DNA of 64,000 nucleotides from an uncultured Clostridia bacterium. Its GTDB lineage: Bacteria; Bacillota; Clostridia; Oscillospirales; Ruminococcaceae. Positions within the stretch are counted from its first letter, which is position 1, and each line of letters starts with the position of its first letter. The DNA lies in the NCBI GenBank assembly GCA_947631115.1, contig CANRKB010000002.1, positions 1-64,000 of the forward strand. The letters are read 5' to 3'. The translations under genes were made by a program, and so were the position numbers. Positions 58,401 through 64,000 of this stretch are shown piece after piece. A model generated the notes under the pieces. That model made no database searches. It was not told the DNA's origin and saw only the letters and a program-made list of their open reading frames with translations.

Positions 58401-58905
58401 CCTCTTCGAGCTTGACGACTTCTTTGTAAGCACCGAATTTTACTCGAACATAAGAAAATATTGCGTCGAATGTTATTTGTTTGAAAAGCGGACAATGGAT
58501 TATTGCTGCGAGAAGATAACAAAGTTTGCACAAGAAGTGGCTGAACTTTACGGAGACAATATCATTCTTATAAAAACAGAACCTAAGAGCAGCTATATAT
58601 CCCTTGACTATAAACTTGAGTCGTTCGGCTCCGACAGACTCAACAATATAAAGAGAAAGTTTATAGCGCTTTGTGAAGAACGCTTCGCGAGCGTTACAAA
58701 ATGCTATGTTATAGATATTTCAAAGAAATTCTACTCGTCCGATAAATATATTTACGGCGGTGCGAATATCGTTCATTATGAAGATGAGTTCTACCGCCTT
58801 GCGGGAGATTATATTTCACAAATACTCAACGGAAACACAAAAAAGCTTTATAATGAAGTAGATGAAAACTATATTCTTCTCCGAGACCTTAAACTCGGCA
58901 AGTAA
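55429..58905 (+). CDS. Multidomain CapA-type metallophosphatase with Ig-like and DUF6270 domains
   Basis: A 1158-residue protein. Residues 1-92 fibronectin-III-like; 93-170 Big_2-like ('SSNEKIATVDVSGVVTARRAGSCSIKITA'); 180-500 CapA/poly-gamma-glutamate synthesis fold with metal motifs LAGDIM, TNHNCDAGADG, VQHWG, GSHPHVIQ and YSLGNF; then two DUF6270-type SGNH-like domains, the first degenerate (IMLSGSMLLKK, about 510-750), the second with VDIWGSAVSRE (about 880-1145). The first residues (MKLKAPNNFNVVGEDG) are not a signal peptide, and no upstream start is available, so location is uncertain. Likely involved in surface polymer synthesis or trimming. Confidence 0.85.
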   Translation: MKLKAPNNFNVVGEDGACLARWDAVEGADGYKLYFFRASEMESCIKIRYSQTCEKTVLGFENNEEYLVRIRAFTLKNGKENVGTASEKVAFTPISTKLKAQKTICMKAGETAQIKCERENSVPRIRSFISSNEKIATVDVSGVVTARRAGSCSIKITASDGEMFETKIEVERSYSSSENYATIMLAGDIMCTLAQKSSTRSFAYDFSEAFAGIKETLGEADYAVGVLEAVCYDGAPFENETLRLENGASNSNSPSTFLSAISRAGFKGLVTATNHNCDAGADGLSETVENIEDLGMDNIGTLGRNPVIVTIKGIKVGFIAVSSVSNGLDDTVSDRHHLTTTLGRFGRNNFERLISRAKTRGAEYIIAVQHWGSMNTPTVVEQQIETAEFMAEAGADLIVGSHPHVIQKLAYIKTADGRTVPCLYSLGNFLSTMHDVSENRDGIILCVKLKKKNGKISAALSYVPVCSENREFGAAVVRAYPPHSEFTEESFERTSKFFENKLGYYGKKPKIMLSGSMLLKKIFTSGNGFRTDDTAMFVSQLSLGSKPIYSEKNGDGRLALEFSKDLSEYVYSSRPDYIAVDFFGAGSYSCLRIDNGEDQSYFTNSKSFIKSDFYARHKYEMIKIRPPFGEAIYKPLIKSYADKLLAVVSGKQIVLFRTKITNARVKKTELRTVPAPDRTNKFIRAMEDYFIELVKPRVINLSGKFFSNVDGNDFEDEYYEEAYRAFVEITSEKGRTCVNKPDPESWFERVLKYYDSMTARSYNKRLLDMSCAADNIIAKTNKEFAANNRTRLLKLKASGTCELSSVRKFFENDPYAEEVCRAAEIIEAVQRGGLERTYEFFKPAFSGNYNIVKSIAKLLSAQTGIPVNEYNAELVFLLRGKPQFRRYATDLNMMTVDIWGSAVSRESLNCCRDAQIGTFIQKQAPILNYEDPVKVDFPESADTFKGSAYRRKTALDAFNRNGFKVLEESDSSWILLDFYDVICRMAEYEGSLFELDDFFVSTEFYSNIRKYCVECYLFEKRTMDYCCEKITKFAQEVAELYGDNIILIKTEPKSSYISLDYKLESFGSDRLNNIKRKFIALCEERFASVTKCYVIDISKKFYSSDKYIYGGANIVHYEDEFYRLAGDYISQILNGNTKKLYNEVDENYILLRDLKLGK

Positions 58906-58928
58906 ACACACTATGAAAGGGGAGTAAT

Positions 58929-60113
58929 ATGAGCGGCAAACTTAGCGGTGAAAAACCGCTGAATTACGGGATAACTGCGCTTGTAGTCCTCCTTGGCCTG
59001 TCTTTGTGCGGGTGTTCGTTTAAGACAAACGATTCCTCGGACAGTCTTTCGCACGAACAATCGTCGGAAATCGTTTCATCGTCTTATAGTAACGAAAGTT
59101 CGACTGTTTTTTCGAGCAGTTCTATTCCGAGCGAAAGTTCATCTGTTTATTCGTCAAGCTCTCCGAAAAGCTCGTCCGAATATTCCGTGTCATCATCGTC
59201 GGCTTTTTCGTCGGAATATTCTTCGTCGGCTGTATCCTCGCAACCTATCCCAAGCAGCAGTTTTTCAAGCTCTGCTCCTCCGCCGAGTGTAGTAATTCCC
59301 GACTTTGAAGTCCCGACTTCCCCCGGCACGGCAATTATCACCGACAAGACCAAAAACGCAGTCGTCATAGATTATTCAAACGCGACAAAGGGATATGTTT
59401 CGGTCAAGTATTCTGGCGGCAGCAAGCGCGTTAAGTTCAGATATGTCTGCGGCGATAAAACATATAACTTCGACGTTCCCGTAAACGGAACTGTAGTATA
59501 TTTACCGTTGTCGTGCGGAAGCGGTCAGTACAGTTTCTATGTTTTTGAAAACATAGAGGGAAACACCTATTCGACTTTACTTAGCGAGTCGGTAAATATA
59601 AATATAAACGACAATATAACGCCCTATACTTATCCGAATCAGTTTGTAAGCTTTGTAAAATCATCCGAATGTGTAAAGAAAGCCGCCGAGTTATGCGCGG
59701 GAAAAACGGGAACTATTGATAAAATTTCCGCGGTATTTCTTTATATATCGGACAACATAACATACGACTATGATCTTGCCTCAACGGTAAAGAGCGGCTA
59801 TATACCCGATCCCGATAAAACTTTAAAAAGCAAAAAGGGGATATGTTTCGACTATGCGTCGCTCATGTCGGCTATGCTCCGCTCTCAGGGAATACCTACA
59901 AGGCTTGTCATAGGTTATGCAAGTCCCAATATTTACCACGCATGGAACGAGGTATATACCGAGCAGACAGGGTGGATAACTCCCGAACTGCTCATGAGCA
60001 ACAGGGGATATAATCTTACGGACGCAACGTTTTATGCGAGCGCTTCAGATAAGAAAACGATCGCGGATTATATTATGAACAGCGCAAACTATAATGCTGT
60101 TTATTATTATTAA
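58929..60113 (+). CDS. Transglutaminase-like lipoprotein
   Basis: A 394-residue exported protein. Signal with lipobox 'LSLCGC' (Cys about residue 29), then a Ser-rich linker to about residue 120, a beta domain (about 125-235), and a transglutaminase-core domain (about 245-394). Catalytic triad visible: Cys in KGICFDYASLMSAMLRSQGIP, His in YHAWNEVY, Asp in LTDATFY. These domains cleave or form amide bonds, often with peptidoglycan or surface-protein substrates. It lies between the CapA and pilus-like genes and 10 bp before the latter. Confidence 0.9.
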   Translation: MSGKLSGEKPLNYGITALVVLLGLSLCGCSFKTNDSSDSLSHEQSSEIVSSSYSNESSTVFSSSSIPSESSSVYSSSSPKSSSEYSVSSSSAFSSEYSSSAVSSQPIPSSSFSSSAPPPSVVIPDFEVPTSPGTAIITDKTKNAVVIDYSNATKGYVSVKYSGGSKRVKFRYVCGDKTYNFDVPVNGTVVYLPLSCGSGQYSFYVFENIEGNTYSTLLSESVNININDNITPYTYPNQFVSFVKSSECVKKAAELCAGKTGTIDKISAVFLYISDNITYDYDLASTVKSGYIPDPDKTLKSKKGICFDYASLMSAMLRSQGIPTRLVIGYASPNIYHAWNEVYTEQTGWITPELLMSNRGYNLTDATFYASASDKKTIADYIMNSANYNAVYYY

Positions 60114-60123
60114 AAGGAGTTAA

Positions 60124-61164
60124 ATGATGAAGAACTTATCTTCGGATGAAACGGCATATTTTTTTGAACAGCTTGCTTTGATGCTTAATGCTGGTATGCA
60201 GCTATCGGACGGACTGGAAATTCTCCATGAAGATCTGGAAGATAAACGCATAAAGGAAATATGCGGCAAACTTTCAAAAAGCATAAACGGCGGAAAAACG
60301 CTTGGCGAAGCAATGGAAGAATGTGGAAAATTTCCCGAATACGCTGTAAATATGGTAAAGATCGGAGGAGTAACGGGACGCCTTGAGGGCGTTTCAAGAG
60401 ATCTTTCGGAATATTATGAGGATAGGGCAGAGCTTAGCAGAACGGTAAGATCCGCGGTGATACACCCGCTTATGCTGTTGTTTATGATGACTGCCGTAAT
60501 AATTGTGCTTATCGTTCTGGTACTTCCGATGTTCAGCGAGATATTCTCTCAGTTTGACGCGTCCGTAAGTGAAACTGTAAGCTCCGCCGTAAATACCGCG
60601 TATACTATAGGCTGGATAATTTTAGCGGCGCTCCTCGTAATAATAGCGGCGGCGATAATAATCGCTCTGTTGTCGCTTATACCTTCGGTAAAGCGCGGGC
60701 TATCGGGATTTCTGACGGTATTTCCGCTTACAAAAAGAATTTCGAAAAAGTTTTCTCTTGCAAAAATATCAAGCGCAATGAGCCTTATGGCGTCTGCGGG
60801 GATAGCTCCCGAAGAAATGCCGCTCTACGCTTCGTCGCTGATAAATGACAAAGCCTTGATAAAAAAGCTCGATAAATGCAGAGAGCGTGTTTTAAACGGG
60901 GAATACTTCGCCGATGTGATCTCTTCATCGGATATTTTCCCGTCTATGTTCGCTCATTCTCTCAAATTTTCTTATACATCGGGCTCGTTTGAACAGTCTT
61001 GGAAAAAACTCTCTGAGCGTTGCGACTACGAGGCGCAGGAAGCCGCTTCGGGAATAGTTTCCGTAATAGAGCCGCTTATAGTAATTGTGTTGACGACGAT
61101 AATAGGAGCGGTCTTGCTTTCGGTTATGATACCTCTTATGAATATAATGTCAGTTATAGGGTGA
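60124..61164 (+). CDS. Type II secretion/type IV pilus inner membrane protein (GspF/PilC)
   Basis: A 346-residue platform protein with two T2SSF domains: 'FFEQLALMLNAGMQLSDGLEIL' (about residues 13-34) and 'KISSAMSLMASAGIAPEEMPLYAS' (about 215-238), and three membrane helices (about 118-140, 158-190, 315-340). 'MVKIGGVTGRLE' is the conserved cytoplasmic segment. GGAGTTAA precedes the ATG. First of a six-gene run ending in pilT. Confidence 0.92.
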   Translation: MMKNLSSDETAYFFEQLALMLNAGMQLSDGLEILHEDLEDKRIKEICGKLSKSINGGKTLGEAMEECGKFPEYAVNMVKIGGVTGRLEGVSRDLSEYYEDRAELSRTVRSAVIHPLMLLFMMTAVIIVLIVLVLPMFSEIFSQFDASVSETVSSAVNTAYTIGWIILAALLVIIAAAIIIALLSLIPSVKRGLSGFLTVFPLTKRISKKFSLAKISSAMSLMASAGIAPEEMPLYASSLINDKALIKKLDKCRERVLNGEYFADVISSSDIFPSMFAHSLKFSYTSGSFEQSWKKLSERCDYEAQEAASGIVSVIEPLIVIVLTTIIGAVLLSVMIPLMNIMSVIG

Positions 61165-61170
61165 AAAATA

Positions 61171-61485
61171 ATGAAACGATTTTCATTCAGAAGAGTATTT
61201 TCGGCAGCTTTGCCCATTGCCGTGTTTATGATAATGATAGTGTGGATAATTTGCGGTATTTTAAATGCGGATAATGCTGTCGATAAAAACGAGCTGGATA
61301 ACGTAAAGGCAACGATCGAAAACGGAGTGACTGTTTGTTATGCGATAGAGGGGGTATATCCCGAAAGCATGGATTATCTTATTGATAATTACGGCGTTGT
61401 CGTAAACAGTAAAAAATACATAGTGCATTATGAGTGCATTGCCGCAAATATAAGACCGACAATAACAATAATCGAAAGGCGGTAA
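61171..61485 (+). CDS. Small pseudopilin-like membrane protein
   Basis: A 104-residue protein with one N-terminal membrane helix (about residues 13-30) and a short outer domain containing 'ATIENGVTVCYAIEGVYPESMDYLIDNYGVVV', reminiscent of pseudopilin C-terminal regions. It has no prepilin-peptidase site (no G-FxxxE). It follows the GspF gene by 6 bp. Function inferred only from position. Confidence 0.75.
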   Translation: MKRFSFRRVFSAALPIAVFMIMIVWIICGILNADNAVDKNELDNVKATIENGVTVCYAIEGVYPESMDYLIDNYGVVVNSKKYIVHYECIAANIRPTITIIERR

Positions 61486-61489
61486 GGCA

Positions 61490-61933
61490 GTGAAAAACTA
61501 CAAGAATACAGCCGATACAATAAGCACGGTCGGAAGTATGCTGCTGTTTTTGCTTTTCGCCGTTTGCATGATGATGATAATCGCTACTGCGGCGGGTTCT
61601 TACAGCAGGATAAACGATAACTACGAAACAGACTTCACAGTTTCCGCTTCGATAAGATACCTTTCAAACAAGATAAAAAGCGCCGAAAAAGTGGAGCTGT
61701 CGGAAAACGGAATGATATTGCAGAGCGGCAGCACGGCAAACATTATTTATTTTTCTGACGGCGGACTTTATGAAAAGACGGTCGCAGCAAGTTCTGAATA
61801 CGAACTTTCGGGCGGCGACAGGATATTTGAACTAAGCGGGGTCGAGATACAAGAAACCGAGGAGCTTTACAAAATAACCGTGAACGTAGACGAAAAAACA
61901 AGCTCCGCTATTGTACGAAAAGGAACAGTATAA
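61490..61933 (+). CDS. DUF4860 pilus-cluster protein
   Basis: A 147-residue protein with one N-terminal helix (about residues 14-36) and a beta-rich outer domain ('SASIRYLSNKIKSAEKVEL', 'IIYFSDGGLYEKT'). It matches DUF4860, found in clostridial type IV pilus-like operons. GTG start at 61490. Its stop shares a base with the next ATG. Confidence 0.82.
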   Translation: MKNYKNTADTISTVGSMLLFLLFAVCMMMIIATAAGSYSRINDNYETDFTVSASIRYLSNKIKSAEKVELSENGMILQSGSTANIIYFSDGGLYEKTVAASSEYELSGGDRIFELSGVEIQETEELYKITVNVDEKTSSAIVRKGTV

Positions 61934-62334
61934 TGAAAAGATCTACAAAGCGTCCGTTGAATTTGTTTTTTATAGAGATGATAATATCTCTGCTGTTTTT
62001 CAGCATTTCGGGAGCTGTCATATTATCCGTGTTTGCCGGCGCAGATAAAAAATCACGCGCCGGAGAAACGCTTGAAAGCGTTATAGTTTATTCGCAATCT
62101 GTTGCAGAAGTTTATTCTTTAAACGGCGATTATGATGAAACGATGAAGATAGTTGCAAGCGAATGCGGGAAGCTCGATGATAAAATAACAGTCATAAAGG
62201 ACGAAGAAAAAACCGAAAACGCGGCAGGAACGTTTTCAAAACTAACGCTTATATTTACAGCAAACGGCAAAAAGATCTATGATTTCACCTGCGCCGCTTA
62301 TGTGAAGAACGGAGGCAGTGATGAACGGACGTAA
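61933..62334 (+). CDS. Divergent type IV pilin-like protein
   Basis: A 133-residue protein. The N-terminus 'NLFFIEMIISLLFFSISGAVIL' resembles the pilin F-x-x-x-E helix, with Glu at the fifth position, but lacks the preceding Gly for prepilin peptidase. The outer domain contains two Cys (SECGK and DFTCAAY) that could form a disulfide as in pilins. Overlaps the next gene by 14 bp. Confidence 0.75.
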   Translation: MKRSTKRPLNLFFIEMIISLLFFSISGAVILSVFAGADKKSRAGETLESVIVYSQSVAEVYSLNGDYDETMKIVASECGKLDDKITVIKDEEKTENAAGTFSKLTLIFTANGKKIYDFTCAAYVKNGGSDERT

Positions 62335-62797
62335 ACAGCAAAAAAATGCGGGGATAGGCGTCGGCTATATCACGGTTATGATAATCTTTGCAATTTTGTG
62401 CCTGACCGTTTTCGCGGTGCTTAGTTTTCGTGCGGCAGGGTCAAACGACGCGCTGAACGACAGGGCAGGGAACTATCTTAAAGATTATTACGCGGCGGAT
62501 ATGTCGGCAAAAGAAACACTGTCGAGGCTCGACGAGATAGCCGAAGAGCTTAAAGGCTCGGCATTCTTTGCGGAAAGTTTTGAAGAAGAAGCGGAAAGCA
62601 TAGAAAGCGTTTCGGTCAAAAGCCTGCCGAACGGCTGCAATGTCGAATATTCCGTAGGCATAAACGACAGGCAAGGCATCTTTGTAAGCGTAACTTTCTT
62701 TGAAAACGGCGAGTTCGAGATAAACGAATGGAAGAGCATCACAAACGATACGTTTGAAGAAGAACCCGGGCTGAACGTCTGGGACGGAACATTTTGA
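62321..62797 (+). CDS. Hypothetical single-pass protein of the pilus cluster
   Basis: A 158-residue protein with a membrane helix at about residues 14-36 ('YITVMIIFAILCLTVFAVL') and an acidic outer part (Glu-rich near 75-90). GGAGG lies 5 bases before ATG 62321; a GTG at 62318 is less likely. The layout, a short cytoplasmic start then one helix, fits PilX/GspK-like minor components. Family not recognised. Confidence 0.72.
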   Translation: MNGRKQQKNAGIGVGYITVMIIFAILCLTVFAVLSFRAAGSNDALNDRAGNYLKDYYAADMSAKETLSRLDEIAEELKGSAFFAESFEEEAESIESVSVKSLPNGCNVEYSVGINDRQGIFVSVTFFENGEFEINEWKSITNDTFEEEPGLNVWDGTF

Positions 62798-62812
62798 CGA
62801 TTTGAGGAAGAT

Positions 62813-63865
62813 ATGGAATTACTTGAAATTTTAAAAATTGCCGCGGACAATTCCGCGTCGGATATATTCATAATTTCGGGCGCGGCGCTCAGTTATAAGG
62901 CTAACGGAGATCTTGTAAAAATTAACGACGCCCCGCTTACTCCCGCGGTTACAAAGGAATATGTGCATGAAATTTACAAGCTCGGCGGCTATAAATTTGA
63001 TATTGAAAATCTCCCCGAAAAGGAAATGGATTTTTCTATCTCGGTTGTCGGAATGGGAAGATTTCGCGCAAATATCTACAAACAACGCGGATCGTTTGCG
63101 GCGGTGCTGAGATATGTTCCGTTTACGCTTCCCGAACCCGAACAGCTCGGTATACCCGAAAGCGTAATGAAACTATCAAAACTGAAAAGCGGAATCGTTC
63201 TTGTCACCGGACCTGCGGGCAGCGGAAAATCAACTACGTTGTCCTGCATTATCGAAAAGATAAACGAAGAACGCTCGGGACATATTATCACGATAGAAGA
63301 CCCGATAGAGTTCTTGCATAAGCATAAAAAGAGCATAATCAGCCAGCGCGAAATTAATATCGACACCAAGAGCTATTTAAGCGCTCTGCGTTCTGCTTTG
63401 AGGCAGTCGCCCGATGTTATCCTGCTGGGCGAAATGCGCGATTACGAGACTATAAGCGTCGCAATGACAGCCGCCGAAACGGGTCAGCTCGTGCTTTCAA
63501 CGCTCCACACTCTCGGTGCGGCAAATACCATCGACAGAATAATAGACGTATTTCCTACAAATCAGCAGCACCAGATTAGGATCCAGCTTTCAATGGTGCT
63601 GAACGCCGTTATTTCCCAGCAGCTCGTTATGTCCACGGAAGGGAAGTATACTCCCGCGTTTGAGATAATGACAATGAACAGCGCGATAAGAACTCTTATC
63701 CGCGACGAAAAGACTCACCAGATAGATTCCGTCATACAGTCGGCTCCCGGTATGACCACAATGGACAACAGTCTGCTGAATATGTACAAGTCGGGCGTAA
63801 TTACTGCAGAAACCGCCGTGAAGTACGCGTACAATTCCGACATCATGGCGAAAAGAGTTATTTGA
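62813..63865 (+). CDS. pilT: PilT-like twitching/retraction ATPase
   Basis: A 350-residue GspE-family hexameric ATPase. Walker A GPAGSGKST (about residues 133-141), Asp box 'IITIEDPIEFLH', Walker B VILLGEMRD, His box 'LVLSTLHT' and the C-terminal 'AFEIMTMNSAIRTLIRDEKTHQI' region are typical of PilT, the motor that depolymerises pili. The AIRNLIRE-like motif of PilT appears as AIRTLIRDEK. No extension ATPase (PilB) lies in the window. Last gene before the edge. Confidence 0.94.
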   Translation: MELLEILKIAADNSASDIFIISGAALSYKANGDLVKINDAPLTPAVTKEYVHEIYKLGGYKFDIENLPEKEMDFSISVVGMGRFRANIYKQRGSFAAVLRYVPFTLPEPEQLGIPESVMKLSKLKSGIVLVTGPAGSGKSTTLSCIIEKINEERSGHIITIEDPIEFLHKHKKSIISQREINIDTKSYLSALRSALRQSPDVILLGEMRDYETISVAMTAAETGQLVLSTLHTLGAANTIDRIIDVFPTNQQHQIRIQLSMVLNAVISQQLVMSTEGKYTPAFEIMTMNSAIRTLIRDEKTHQIDSVIQSAPGMTTMDNSLLNMYKSGVITAETAVKYAYNSDIMAKRVI

Positions 63866-63993
63866 CATAATAGTTCACAAATCAGATGTTTTCGTTTAAT
63901 TATATTTTTTCTGATAGCTTGATTTTTGTTAAAATCAGCTAAAAAAGTTTGTAGGATTTGTTGAAATTTTGTAAATGTTTTTCTCTAAAACTA

Positions 63994-63999
63994 TTGACA
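63994..63999 (+). promoter_or_regulatory. Possible -35 box at the window edge
   Basis: A TTGACA lies 1 base from the edge; the -10 would be outside. The preceding 63866-63993 is AT-rich and shows no gene. Confidence 0.3.
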
Positions 64000-64000
64000 T

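Overview
The window looks like chromosomal DNA of a low-to-moderate GC anaerobic Firmicute, most likely a gut Clostridia of the Ruminococcaceae/Oscillospiraceae type. The inference rests on near-consensus TTGACA-17-TATAAT promoters, strong Shine-Dalgarno sites, serine-rich lipoprotein linkers, SpaA/Cna-B surface protein with a SPETG sorting motif, DUF3793, DUF4860, DUF6270 and EFR1-type proteins, and a ZapA-U32 peptidase gene pair. No rRNA or CRISPR array is visible. One tRNA is present, the initiator tRNA-fMet at 48.1 kb.

0-6.7 kb: end of an unidentified membrane protein, a small XRE/DUF6442/membrane-protein operon whose promoter carries two direct operator repeats, a flavodoxin remnant, an aldo/keto reductase and an iron alcohol dehydrogenase on the plus strand, a truncated FMN reductase, then a minus-strand ABC exporter with a LytTR regulator and DUF3021 protein. 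6.7-19.6 kb: a redox/esterase island, all on the minus strand. Three operons (AKR, Fe-ADH, esterase-flavodoxin fusion, DUF4405 protein; esterase lipoprotein, flavodoxin lipoprotein, esterase, broken AKR; ArsP-like permease, DUF362 lipoprotein, ECF S component, DUF1893) each start with the same promoter, conserved to the base in spacing: a 21-bp dyad, a GAGACTTCTC-like box and TATAAT. A LysR gene sits between two of them, so I read this as one LysR regulon.

19.6-32.6 kb: decayed mobile DNA (two serine-recombinase tails, an Fe-S AKR remnant, a DUF4405 remnant, a two-copy inverted-repeat element) around a complete amino-acid ABC importer with a 2-hydroxyacid dehydrogenase and a FUSC/HAD-like fusion, a sugar-binding lipoprotein paired with a diguanylate cyclase, and an EFR1 flavodoxin-ferredoxin. 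32.6-35.8 kb: an orphan VanT-like membrane serine racemase and a VanC/E/G-like D-Ala-D-Ser ligase, without VanRS or VanXY in view. 36.1-48 kb: a 2038-residue wall-anchored adhesin, a DUF3793 gene with a palindromic operator, and two hybrid histidine kinases.

48-64 kb: fMet tRNA, a CtpE-like P-type ATPase, citrate synthase, a structured leader before a ZapA-like coiled-coil protein, a U32 peptidase (RlhA-like), a CapA/DUF6270 giant protein without signal peptide, a transglutaminase lipoprotein, and a type IV pilus-like operon (GspF/PilC, three or four small single-pass proteins, and PilT) running to the edge. Long non-coding stretches (1183-1499, 19451-19859, 21636-21997, 27423-28145, 30686-30997, 32138-32652, 35757-36134) are accounted for by promoters, terminators, repeats and gene remnants listed below.
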